Assembly (NCBI RefSeq): GCF_003369915.1 | Contig: NC_046674.1 | Location: 3,224,001 to 3,288,000 of the forward strand | DNA from: Drosophila miranda | Taxonomy: Eukaryota; Arthropoda; Insecta; Diptera; Drosophilidae | Reading direction: 5' to 3' | DNA: 64,000 nucleotides | Part shown: positions 34,701 to 44,929 of the stretch, in pieces | Position numbering within the stretch: the stretch's first letter is position 1 | How the letters are laid out: each line of letters opens with the position of its first letter | Notes under the pieces: generated by a model | The model's input: the letters and a program-made list of their open reading frames with translations, nothing else | Databases searched by the model: none | What the model was told of the DNA's origin: nothing | Translations under genes and position numbers: made by a program

Positions 34701-35506
34701 CTTGTCCTCGCTTAACCTTAATTTAATGAATATTTATGAGCAGCGGCATGTTTTTTCCCTGTCTTATTTTTGCATCATCTTGGCGGGGACGCAATCGGGG
34801 AAGGGGAAGGGGACGTGGACGGGGACGGGTACGGGGACTACTGCATTTCGATCTCAGGTTGTAATTTAATTGCAATAAAGAAAAAGCAGTAGCAACAGCA
34901 ACCAGAAGCAACAACATCCGTTTCCGTTTGCACCACGACATCCCGTCAAGTGCGGCCATCGCATTAGAATGCCGCGAAGCTGTCGTCCATCTCCCGTCCC
35001 ATCTCCGTCGTGATGGATGAGCACTCTGACACTCCACTCTCCCCCTCCTGTCTGTCGATCATTGCACTCCATGCTGCTCCGACGCTGACTCTGACTCTGG
35101 GTCTGAAACAAAGCCAGCCTGCGGCTCTCACAACTGCTCCTGGTCGTGTTTCTCCTCCTGCTCATGCTCTTCGTTGCACTCGTTTAATTGCATTATGCCG
35201 CAGGTTGTCGCATTGCCCTGAAACTCCTGGCACTCCAAAGACGACGGACAACGACACTGCATTAATTTGCATGTGAAAAAACTGCATTCCCCTGTTTCTG
35301 TGGCTCAACTTGGATGATGATGCTGCTGCTGCTGCTTGCCCTCCAGTGGATTTAATGAAGTCAACAAGCTGCGGCTGCTTTTTGCCAGACGAATAGACGA
35401 AGAGAGCTTCTGTCTCCAGTTTCCACTTTAAGTGCTACGTTTATTCCAGGAAAAAACAATGAACAATTTCACTGGCACTTTCCTGTCTTAACGCTAGAGG
35501 TGCCAT
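28709..35506. other. Large gene-poor region
   Basis: 6.8 kb without a convincing gene. At 29150-29900 there are broken short frames on the plus strand that I could not assign. Simple repeats include CAGGCA-type (32348-32385), CCACAT-type (33810-33845) and short TATG microsatellites. There are no tRNA-like or array-like structures that I could find. Confidence 0.4.
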
Positions 35507-36357
35507 TCAACGATTCTCCAAGCGAAGGGATACATTTTTAGGGGAAAAGGAGAAACAATTGCATGTCTTTAAATCGGGGGGCACGAGATTGTCGTCCAGT
35601 ATCTGGCAGCATTCAGGGACAAAGTCGTCCTCAACCACCGTCCTGTTGTTAGGCAGCCAGGAGATTCTGGCAGCGGAGCCAAACAGCATTATATTTTCAC
35701 GGATCTTCCGATAAGCCTTGATAGCCGCATCGTTGTTAATGTAGGCAAATATGTACACGTAGCTACGCGGGCGATCCTCGTAGACACGGACACCTGTGAA
35801 GGCGCACAAGGAGCGCATCTGTTCGTAAACATGGTAGGGACTCGGATCGTCGCTCGACTCCATGATCAACTCTTTCGAGTTTCGCGATGGATATATGGCA
35901 ATGTCCAAGTTTATATCACGGAAGCGCTGGCTCAAACTAAAGAAGATAAAGAAATTAACAAATGGATATATATTCTATTGGATAACAAACGCACACATGA
36001 ATAGCCTCCGTCTGGAGGGACGCATCGATGTACTGCAGAAAGGCGAATCCACGACTGTTGTTTTGAAAGTCAACCTTGAAGCGCATGACAAAGATCTCGC
36101 CCAGTTCGCTAGCCACCCGAGCGATCTCGTCTATGCTATATGTGGCAAACGGGGCCTTGAACATCAGATATAGCTGGTGAACAAAAAAAGTTTGGTTAGC
36201 GTCTGAATATGCGTGGAGTGTGTGGGGACGCGACAGGGCTTACTTCGCCGGCACCACTTTCCAGCTCGGATCGGAGTTTCTTGTCAAGCACGCGTCGTGA
36301 GGCTATGTAGACGGTTCCGTTCAATTGCCTTTTGGAGTATTGGCTCTGAAAATCCAT
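35507..36357 (-). CDS. RRM-type RNA-binding protein, 240 aa, unrecognised
   Basis: Minus-strand exons 36357..36244, 36173..35995 and 35936..35507 join in frame to 240 aa. The exon-2 donor is taken as GTGCGT, two bases inside a second GT, because only this restores the frame and gives EAIHVLSQRFRD. Residues of about 39-105 are an RRM with RNP2-like LYLMFK and RNP1 SRGFAFLQY. Residues of about 125-195 look like a second, degenerate RRM (YVYIFAYINNDAAIKAYRKI, SAARISWL). The tail is short and acidic. A DRE (TATCGATA, 36499-36506) lies about 140 bp upstream of the ATG, fitting a DREF-controlled promoter. I do not recognise the ortholog; it acts presumably in mRNA control. Confidence 0.75.
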
Positions 36358-36498
36358 TTTAAAAAGCAGAAAAAGCACACACAAAATTCTACGGCACGAG
36401 CGCAAAGGGTGAAAAGACTTTTGGTTCGACCAGACTGTGCGAAGAAAAACTATTCCAGTGCTGCCACATTGCAGCGATCCATCGATTGATCGATAGTA

Positions 36499-36506
36499 TA
36501 TCGATA
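36499..36506. promoter_or_regulatory. DRE motif TATCGATA
   Basis: A palindromic DREF site 142 bp upstream of the RRM gene start, inside a cluster of ATCGAT repeats (36480-36506). Confidence 0.6.
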
Positions 36507-36507
36507 G

Positions 36508-37218
36508 AAACTCAAATTTAAATGTATATTTACGTATCAGGTTTTTAAATAGGAACTTCGCTGCAGTTTGAACTATTCGTATTCTCCAGGGTATCACTTC
36601 CTGATTTTAGTAGACTTTTGTTCTATCTAGCTTCTTTTTGTTGTTTTTTCATGTCAGGGCATCTCTTTGCTTTGTTTTTTGACAGGCAGCGCGTGCTTTT
36701 TTCTAGCTCATGCCTAACAATATAAATGTATGCAGGCAGGCACAACTTTTGCACCAGTGCTTGCCACAAGCCGCAGCACCAACGTATCGCTGCGGTTGGG
36801 CCCACCCTATCTGGGGGCATTGTAGAGGTTGCGGTGCACTCAAGTGCCTGCTGCTTCTGCTTCTGGTGCTGCTTCATTTTCCTAATTTATACGCGCGCTG
36901 TGCTAATGAAAATTTACGTGGCAAGGCGACCGCACACTTTGTTGCCGGCGTGTGGTTTGGGATGGTGGTGGGTGCTACAAGAGGAGCGGTGTGGGTGGGA
37001 TATGGCACTTGAGCCAGCACCTAAGATACTCTGAGCTGCACCTCTATCGCGTCCACTGATCCCCAAAACTCTGGGGTTGGTGAACATTCACTTCAACATA
37101 CACTTCGCAAGCCGGAAGATTTATTTCAAAAGGAGAATTTCATTCAAATTTTCTGTAAAAGTAAAATAAAAAATACAAGGGGAACTTTATAAATCTGATT
37201 GAAAGTGTTAGTCGAAAA
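36508..37218. other. Intergenic region between RRM gene and 909-aa gene
   Basis: This divergent spacer holds no coding exon I can support. It ends with an AT-rich leader directly before the ATG at 37219. Confidence 0.4.
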
Positions 37219-39948
37219 ATGGAAGAGGACACTCAAGAAGTGAAGCTGGATAACTATTTCCGATCCCAGCTTAGCAGATATGAGACGTACTACAAGAATT
37301 TAGCCTGCCAGTCGGATCGGGTAATCATTGACAAATGGTTGGAGGTCTTCTATGCGGCTCCCGCTGCCGAGAAGATTGCCAGGAACGGACTGATGCTTCT
37401 CCTGAACGGTCACCTGTCGGACTTCGGCTTCCTCAAGGATCCTTTCACGGATATGCGCAATTTCGGCACAAATCTCAACATCGTGTTGGATACATATGAG
37501 GGAATCCCGGAATCGGATATGTCTGACCAATCAGCTCCCTCAGAACAAACCGAAACCGCTTTGTCTCGGCGTATTGAAGAAGGATACCTGGAATCCATTT
37601 CAGAGGTCTCCTCGGAGCTTGGGTCCTCCGATGAGCAGCCCTCCAGCGCCGTCACAGTGATAAGAAATCTAAGCCATCGGCGGTCTAACCACAGTCCTGA
37701 TTTCCTTGGATGTCATCAATCAAATGAAAGCGTTATGCAGAAGATACAATCCTTCGAGAGAATCGCTCAGCGAACTCAAATGGAAGCCGCTTTGAATTCT
37801 ACCAAAGGCAGTGAGCACATTATGAACTTTCGAAAGATTTTGGCAAAACGAATAACCTCCGTCAACTTGCCACGTCTCACTGCAGGGGAGCCTCGAAAAG
37901 CTGCTATCAACGAATACGCCTCTTTGGGTGACTTGCAACTCCGCTTTGATGAACTGGCCAAGCGCTTGGGTATTGAGTCCTCTCAAAAGAGCCGCCTAAC
38001 GGAGGGGCAGTCACCAGCAAGAGAAGCACCAGAATGCGCTATCCTGGGAGCAACTCCTTCTTTGGGTGAGAATATAAGGACCATGGCTCAGTACAATGAG
38101 AAACGGCTACGTATTGTTACCAAAACCGAACAGATACCAGGAAGAGCTAAGCAAAACCTGCCAGAACCTTCCCAGGACCCAGTAGAGATGACTCAACGCA
38201 GCCAGGAATGGCGGCATGACGATGTAACAGACAAGCGGACCAATGCCATAATTCCATCACCTTCTCTTGGTGAGAGAATAAGGATCATGACCCAGAACCA
38301 CGACACACCGAATTCCGAGTGTACCACATCCAAACGGACACAAGGAGGCGTTGAGCAGATGACACCAATAGTCCCAAAATCTCTGCTTGGCAAAAATGTG
38401 CGATATCAGGATCAAAAGATCTGTGAATATCGTGCTATGGATGCCACAACAGGATGCGCACCACGAGGGTGCGAACCAATAGAAAACCCAAGCACAAAAT
38501 CTTATCTGGTTGATCAAAAGGAGATCTGGAGTACACGTCGCGAGGAACCACGATCCAAAGATGCCACTACCGAATGGACACCAAGAGATGGTGAAAGAAC
38601 AGTAAGACCTTCTTACGTTGAACAGATCTGTAGTAAACGCTTTATGGAACCGCGTTTCAAGGATGCCACAACCGAATGGACACTAAGAGAACCAACAGAA
38701 AAATCAAGCCTGAAACCTTCACAGGATGATCACAAGCAGATTCTGAATAAAGGCCATAAGGCACCGAGTTCTAAGGATGCCACAATAGGATGCACACCAC
38801 GAGGGTGCGAGCCAATAGAAAACCCAAGCACAAAATCTTATATGGTTGATCAAAAGGAGATCTGGAGTACACGCCACGAGGAACCACGATCCAAAGATGC
38901 CACAACCGAATGGACCCCACAAGATGGTGTGATGGATGATCAAAAGAAGATCCGGAGTAAAGGCCACGAAGAACCGCGTTTTAAGGATGCCACAACTAAG
39001 TGTACACCAAAAAAAGAAGAACTAACAACAAAATTTAATAAAAAATCGACAAAACCTTCCCTGGACGATAAAGCAAGGCTCCTGATGGAATTCTCTGAAA
39101 AACCGTGTTCCAAAGATGCCGCAACTGAATGGACACCAAGAGAAGGCAGAATTATAGAAAACCCAAGCTTAAAACTGGTTGATCCAAAGCAGACACGGAG
39201 TAAGCGCCACGAAGAACCGCGTCCCAAAGACGCAACAAGCAAAGGGACACCAAAAGGTTATGCGCAAGATGAAACCATAGTCTCCTCTTCAGATGGACAA
39301 ATACGGATTCTGACTGAAAGGAACGAGGAACTGCGTCGTCAGTGCCTGGTGTACTACCATGAAGATGGCCGTTTGAGGAAGCACCCAGCGGATGGCTCTC
39401 AGTTTAAACGTATGTCCAAGGGTTTCGAAATCGGTGTCTTTCGGTGCATGAAGCGTCTCAGGCGCTGGAACGGAGCTCCACATAGCCTGAAGTTCTTTTT
39501 AACTGTCTTCAAGAGTTGCGGAGTGCGCGTGGGTCATTCGCGATTGCGGTCCTTGGACCGGCGCTTGGAGCTGATGGCCACTAGGTGGTTGGATGAGCAG
39601 CTGCGCATCCGAAGGGAGCGCGTCTGGAGCCTCTACCGCCAGTCCGTACAGTCCAAGGGAGAGAGTGAACCCATACTCACGCCGAGGGTAGCGAAAGAGC
39701 TGGACCAACTGATTGAGAGCCGCAAGAAGATCATAATGGAGGAGATGGCCCACACGGCCAAGCTGAAGGAGCTGTGGGTGGAGTACTGTCTCGGCAAGAT
39801 CCGGGACCAGCAGTTGCGGCAGGTTCTGCAGAAACTCGATGAGAAGTACCTGAAGCTCGTGAAGAGCTTGAATAAGCTGGCCCGCCGTCAGGACAAGCTC
39901 TCGAAGCATAGCGCAGCGCTGGGTTGTTCATTAATTAATTTAATTTAA
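37219..39948 (+). CDS. Uncharacterised 909-aa repeat protein, paralog of the 593-aa protein
   Basis: One exon encodes 909 aa, ending at TAA with AATAAA about 63 bp later (40011). Residues 8-95 match the N-terminal helical domain of the 593-aa neighbour (KWLEVFYAAP, ARNGLMLLLNGHL, LDTYEG). Residues of about 410-695 contain eight imperfect repeats around a KDATTEWTPRDG-like core, separated by charged DQKEIWSTR-type spacers. The C-terminal 200 residues include RLRRWNGAPHSLKFFLTVF and LDRRLELMATRWL, matching the other paralog's second domain, followed by a long Lys/Glu coiled coil. The architecture suggests a structural scaffold, perhaps in the germ line, but that is inference. No signal peptide or membrane segment was seen. 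Confidence 0.8.
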   Translation: MEEDTQEVKLDNYFRSQLSRYETYYKNLACQSDRVIIDKWLEVFYAAPAAEKIARNGLMLLLNGHLSDFGFLKDPFTDMRNFGTNLNIVLDTYEGIPESDMSDQSAPSEQTETALSRRIEEGYLESISEVSSELGSSDEQPSSAVTVIRNLSHRRSNHSPDFLGCHQSNESVMQKIQSFERIAQRTQMEAALNSTKGSEHIMNFRKILAKRITSVNLPRLTAGEPRKAAINEYASLGDLQLRFDELAKRLGIESSQKSRLTEGQSPAREAPECAILGATPSLGENIRTMAQYNEKRLRIVTKTEQIPGRAKQNLPEPSQDPVEMTQRSQEWRHDDVTDKRTNAIIPSPSLGERIRIMTQNHDTPNSECTTSKRTQGGVEQMTPIVPKSLLGKNVRYQDQKICEYRAMDATTGCAPRGCEPIENPSTKSYLVDQKEIWSTRREEPRSKDATTEWTPRDGERTVRPSYVEQICSKRFMEPRFKDATTEWTLREPTEKSSLKPSQDDHKQILNKGHKAPSSKDATIGCTPRGCEPIENPSTKSYMVDQKEIWSTRHEEPRSKDATTEWTPQDGVMDDQKKIRSKGHEEPRFKDATTKCTPKKEELTTKFNKKSTKPSLDDKARLLMEFSEKPCSKDAATEWTPREGRIIENPSLKLVDPKQTRSKRHEEPRPKDATSKGTPKGYAQDETIVSSSDGQIRILTERNEELRRQCLVYYHEDGRLRKHPADGSQFKRMSKGFEIGVFRCMKRLRRWNGAPHSLKFFLTVFKSCGVRVGHSRLRSLDRRLELMATRWLDEQLRIRRERVWSLYRQSVQSKGESEPILTPRVAKELDQLIESRKKIIMEEMAHTAKLKELWVEYCLGKIRDQQLRQVLQKLDEKYLKLVKSLNKLARRQDKLSKHSAALGCSLINLI

Positions 39949-42168
39949 GCACTACACTACGCTTTATTAAAAACCTGACGCAAATGGAAACAAACAAATT
40001 ACACAAACAAAATAAAGGAACAATATAGACGTAAAGAGAAGTAACCTTTTTATAATTATGCAATGTTTCCGCTGCTGCTTTGCACAAAAACGCAGAAAAA
40101 TGTGAAATGTATTTATGAGCAAAAATACCCTGTACTAGAAATTATAAACAAGTTCGTAGAAAAATTAAAAATCGAATTATGCTTGTTGTACTATCACAAA
40201 TATTCTTTAAAATTCAACCACACTACTCCACACTACCATGTTGCCCAGTACACCCTTTACTGAACAAACTCCCAAAGGGTATTAATAACAAAGCGAAATA
40301 CAAGGAAAATGGTTGCCAGCTGGCTGGGGAGCATTTGCCATTTTGTAAGCAAACTGAAAATTAGCACTAAAAAGGAAATAAAACATAGGAAAAGAGAAAT
40401 AGAAAACTGTCGCTAAAAGCGTTGGTCCCCAGTACTGGCCAGAGTCGACGGGGCGTGGTCAAGCAGGGAGAGGGAGAGGCAGAGGGACTGGAAGTCGAGC
40501 GGTGTTCAGTGGTCACTGAACTTCACTTTGAATTGCAGTAAGCCTGAAGCCCAAGTTAAAGCAATGCAAACTAATTTATACACGTACATATATAGTAATG
40601 TACATATATGTATGTACATAAATATCTGTACGAATATAGAATATGTATAAACATATACTCGTAAAAGCTATAACTTTTGCCATTAATGATGGCTTCATCA
40701 GCTTTCGGTTCGGGGTAAAATTTATGGTCTATATTCAGAAATTTGCATAGAACGCTACTCAATCGCCTGTCTGCGTCTGCATTAATTAATTATTTATAGC
40801 TTGCGAAACATGGTACTCCTCCTCCTCCTCCCCGTCCTCCTCGTGCTCCTCGTACTCCCGTATCGCCCGCCCCTTGCCCGATGCCACCTTGTATCCTTGT
40901 ATCACAACATTGTTTGCTCAGTTGCAAAATTTTGCTGTCTGCCAGGGCTTAAAGCGTCGTCGCCGTGTTTGTCCTAGTCCCCCTTTAAGTCCGCCTTTAA
41001 GCAAGACATCGTCACCACTTCTATCCCTTGGGCCCTCTTATCTAACAGAATTGATCGACAAAATATAGTTTTGGTTCGAGGCTCATGTGCATGGCAGGCA
41101 CGCACACATAATTATAATTTTTACAACGTCTAAATAAACGCAAATATTTTATGCACAGAGGCAAATGCCGCGCGACTGGAAGCGGATTTCGATGGGGTTC
41201 CGAGCTCCAGAGCTCCAGAGCTTCAGAGCTTCAGAGCTGTCTGTAATGAATGACTGGCCAAAGAAGGTAGCGCGAAAGTCAGGCAGGCACTTGTCAATTC
41301 TCGAAAAACAAAGGGTATCAGGGTATCATTTCGGGGTATTATTTGCTCACTTTTTGGTGAGGTTTGTGACGCACCAGGAAGTGCAGCTAAATATGGTTTG
41401 ATTGTATTGAGAGAAAGGGAAAGGAATGTTCGTTTTGAATGGAATTTTTAGAATGGATATATGTCCACAGACGCACAAAATGTATGATATGATGATCAAA
41501 TTCATTCCTTTTTGGACTGGACTTGATATCAAGCTGCTTTTTTTTGTATGTGCATGAATTCATATCAAATACTCGTTAATAGATACGACACATACCATTG
41601 TTTTAGTTTTGGAACCACGTACATATGTGTAGTAGAGAGTATACTCAATTTGATCAGGATTTTTTTGTGTGTGTTCTCATTGATCGTTTTTTTAACCGAG
41701 TATTTATTCTTTTTGAACAATTTCAAATAGCATTAAGAATATAATTTATGCCACTCAGCGCGCTGAGGCCAGGCAGTATCAACGATGAGAGTACTTCTCA
41801 GGGCCCTCTCTTTGCTTCTCTCTGTCCACGTGTTTCTCATTGGTTACCTGGCGATTCTTATGGGTATCTGACGGTAGCTGTAGCTGGGCAGAGGCTATAA
41901 ATATGATTGAATTGTCGGACCATTGAGTCAGTAAATTTTTGAATTTCACGCTATAAGTCAGTCCACGGAGGGCGAACTGCAACAAGATCGACTCACAGGA
42001 GAGGGAGCTAAAAAACAATCAAGTAATAGGAGCTGGAACTGAAGAAAGATCGAGTCACAGCAGCAGAAACTGAAGGAAGAACGACACACAGGAGCACTTA
42101 GTGAAGAAAACACAGTCACAGAAGTGTCAAGACAGAAGTAAAAGGAAAGCCAGGAAATCAAATAAACT
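39949..42168. other. Intergenic region with cuticle-gene promoter at its end
   Basis: Non-coding AT-rich DNA. A TCC-rich tract lies near 40812-40860. From 41896 it is the promoter and 5' UTR of the next gene. The 5' UTR shows a repeated GAAGAAAGATCGAGTCACAG-like unit near 41980-42080. Confidence 0.5.
41896..41933 (+). promoter_or_regulatory. TATA box and initiator
   Basis: TATAAAT at 41896-41902 is followed about 33 bp later by TCAGT (41929-41933), the canonical fly TATA-Inr spacing. It predicts transcription of the 80-aa secreted protein gene. Confidence 0.7.
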
Positions 42169-42487
42169 ATGTTGTTCAAAGTCTTGCTGGTGAGTAAGAA
42201 CCTTCGGGATTGTGGACTTCATGTGGATATACACTCGTAATGTATGCATCGGTAATCCTGAACAGCTCGCACTGCTGTCTACTCTGGGCAGTGATGCAAA
42301 GCCCCAACTGCTGGTAACATCGCCAGTGAATTATGCAACGGTAGGAGGAGGTACCTGGCTAGCTGCTGCTGCACCCTCGGCTTACTTTCCGGCTTATGCC
42401 AGCTATCCGGCATACGCGTCGTATGCGTATGCACCGGTTTATGGCGCATACGCCACGTATCCATACTACTCATATCTGCGACGATGA
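42169..42487 (+). CDS. Small secreted Ala/Tyr-rich protein, cuticle type, 80 aa
   Basis: Exon 1 (42169..42189) encodes MLFKVLL. Exon 2 (42266..42487) begins LALLSTLGSDAKPQ, so the signal peptide is split by a 76-bp intron in the way usual for fly cuticle genes. The mature part is low complexity: AYFPAYASYPAYASYAYAP with nine Tyr-Ala-type steps, ending YSYLRR. It lacks the R&R chitin-binding motif, so it belongs to the loose low-complexity cuticular group. It probably contributes to cuticle or another extracellular layer. The acceptor was chosen to give a continuous hydrophobic signal. Confidence 0.7.
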
Positions 42488-44374
42488 TTCCAAGGATATC
42501 CGTTGATCTGTTGATCTGTTGCTATTGTAAAACCTAAAAATTTGTGTGCTTTTTACTTGTTTTTTTTTTTTGTAACTTTATTCGATTAAATTTACTCTTC
42601 TTTGTATGTAAATGAGTTCTTGTTTTGCCCCCCGTTTGTGTGCTGTGTTTTAATGATATTTCCTCGGCCTGATTCGATTTGGGAGCAGAAAAATCAAAGT
42701 GGCAACACTTGGCCGCATAAATACATAAAATGATAAGCAAATCAATAAACGGCAAAGGGCATGGCATCCAACTGTTCTGTGGGTTTTTCTTTTCCCCACT
42801 CGTTTCTCAAATTTGCTTACATCTGCGCATATTTTCACTGGCACACGTCTGGCATCAGGGAAATGGGTGGATAGGAGAGGAGAGGAGAGGAGAGGAGAAC
42901 TGTGTGGCCAGGGGCAATCCTTGTCAGTGAGGAGTATCTCGGTAGCCCGCTACTGATTTACCTTACGTGTATAAATCTTTTATTCATGTAATCCATTTGA
43001 AAAACACGTTTGCACATGATTGTGTGCGGGCTATACTCGTATAGCAAAAAAAGGGAAGCTCTTTCTATACATACGGTATACGAGTATACGAGTATACGTA
43101 CGTATGTGTCCATGTGCCCATGTGTATGTGCGTCTTGGTTGGTGTATATTTGATTTGAAAAATCGTCAAAATTATATAAAGTGAATACAAATTTCATTTA
43201 CTCAGCTTTTTATTGCTCTGCCAGTTGGCAGACAAACATTGGTTGCCAATCGTTACTGCACACCACTCTCCATAAATGTAGTTACACCTTGGATTTGGCT
43301 TCGATGGGATTCTGGCGAATCGTACCTATCACTGATAGAACTGATAGCACTTTAGCTATTTGCTGTTTGAGTTTCAGTTTTCTGTGAAATATATACAAAT
43401 ATGTATGCACCTATACCTATGTTTTTTCTTTACCTTTTTTCGACTTCTAATAGTAGTCTCTTAACTTTTTGGTCATTTAGCAAAAATTCCCGTCCCATAC
43501 TGCTTATCTTATTTTTGGCTGCTTAGAACTCTTTACTTTTCACAGAAACACTTTTTTTGGGGGCAACAAAATAGAGAGCACGATAGAGAAATGCCACATA
43601 GAAGGCACAACGCCCAACAAAAGTTTTCCAGAGCTTGACGCAGTTTTATTGAATAAAAGGTCATTAAATTTGGACGCTATCTATGGCAAGAACTTGTGGC
43701 AATGGGGCATGGCGTGCTCTTCCCCAACCAATGCTCGCCCTGCCTTTTGCCTGGATTTTACTAGCCTTTTCCGCTTGCGTAGGAAACTTTACAACTACTT
43801 GGCATTTACTACCTGTGCAGACAGGAGGGTGGCGTTGGTGACAGCAGCAGGGACAGAGGTAGGATCCGGCAGTAGATGATGCCAAAGTTTTGATAAGCAG
43901 CAGCAGAAGGAGAGCTCCCGCCAGAGGGGCAACGAGAGCCCCATGCCCCAGGCTCTGCCTTTCAGCGCGCTGCACAAAGTCAACCAGAAAACTTGACAGG
44001 GGTGCAGAGAGCAGAAAAAAGAAGAGAGCACAGGAATTGCCGAAAGGAAACATATTTCATATAGAAAAGAAATCCTTTTAAATGGAAAGTTTAATCCAAG
44101 CAAAAGTTTGGGGCGTAGGAGTAGATGCCTGGCTCTCGATAAGAACTCAGCCAAACCGTAGAGGGGAGTGGGGAACCGTGCCGTAAAGCGGAGGGGAGTA
44201 CAAATTGGTGCCACAAAGAACTCGAAAGGAGTCCAAGTTGGAGTCCATTTTGTTGTCAGGATATGGGGAAAGGAGAAGTGTGCTCTGCTCGCTGATATAT
44301 AGTATACAATTCTTTATTTACACAGATTGGTCACAAGGAATGGGATGGAACGGAACGGAATGGGATGGGATGCG
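42488..44374. other. Intergenic region
   Basis: There is no gene I can support. It contains a GGAGA tandem repeat (42872-42899) and GTATAC/CGAGTATAC repeats near 43070-43110. Confidence 0.4.
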
Positions 44375-44821
44375 TTACTTCTTCAGCAGCACGGGTGCGG
44401 CGGCAGCGATGGGCGTGGTGTATGCAGCGGCCACTGGGGCAGCAATGGGCGAGGTGTAGGCGGCGTAGCGGGCAACTGGTGCTGTGTATGCGGCGGTGTA
44501 GGGGGAGGCAAACGGAGCAGTGTAGGCGGCGGCATAGGGGGAGGCAAACGGAGCGGTGTAGGCAGCAGTGTACGCAGCAGGAAAGGCGGCGCTATGGGCA
44601 ACCGAGTGGGCGGTGAAACTGGAAGCATAAGGTGCCACATAGGCGGCGCTTCCCACCACAGCCGGAGCGGTGTAGGCCAGAGGAGCGGCAGCCAGGATGC
44701 CAGGCTTGGCAGCAGCCACGGCCACAACAGCGAAGAAGCAGACAGCGAACTATATTTGAAGATTGGAATAAGTTAATCTGGCAATGGCAAGTTAAATCCC
44801 AAAGATAGTTACGTATTTCAT
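44375..44821 (-). CDS. Secreted Ala/Tyr/Pro-rich cuticular-type protein, 127 aa
   Basis: Exon 1 (44821..44813) encodes only MKY. Exon 2 (44749..44375) continues FAVCFFAVVAVAAAKPG, a clear signal peptide with cleavage expected before KPG. The body is AAYTAPFASPY-type tandem units ending in a PVLLKK tail. It resembles the 825-Oak/CG13674-like group of low-complexity cuticle genes. A 228-bp stretch (about 44499-44727) is identical at nucleotide level to 48513-48740 of its inverted paralog, including synonymous sites. A TATAAAA box lies upstream at 44923-44929 on the minus strand. Confidence 0.8.
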
Positions 44822-44922
44822 GTTGATGGCTTGGGTTTTTTGTTGATTTCTTTAGCGGATAGTTGTGCTACTGCTTGAAGCTGTGAGCTCTGTTTGATGT
44901 TCGATTGGTAGAGCTCTTCAGT

Positions 44923-44929
44923 TTTTATA
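44923..44929 (-). promoter_or_regulatory. TATA box of the 127-aa cuticle gene
   Basis: TATAAAA on the minus strand lies about 100 bp before the ATG, with an ACATCA initiator-like sequence about 30 bp further. Confidence 0.6.

Noticed and set aside
44327-44776. Gly-rich 149-aa frame opposite the cuticle gene
   Set aside because: It is antisense to a real Ala/Tyr/Pro-rich gene; its Gly richness mirrors that gene's codons.
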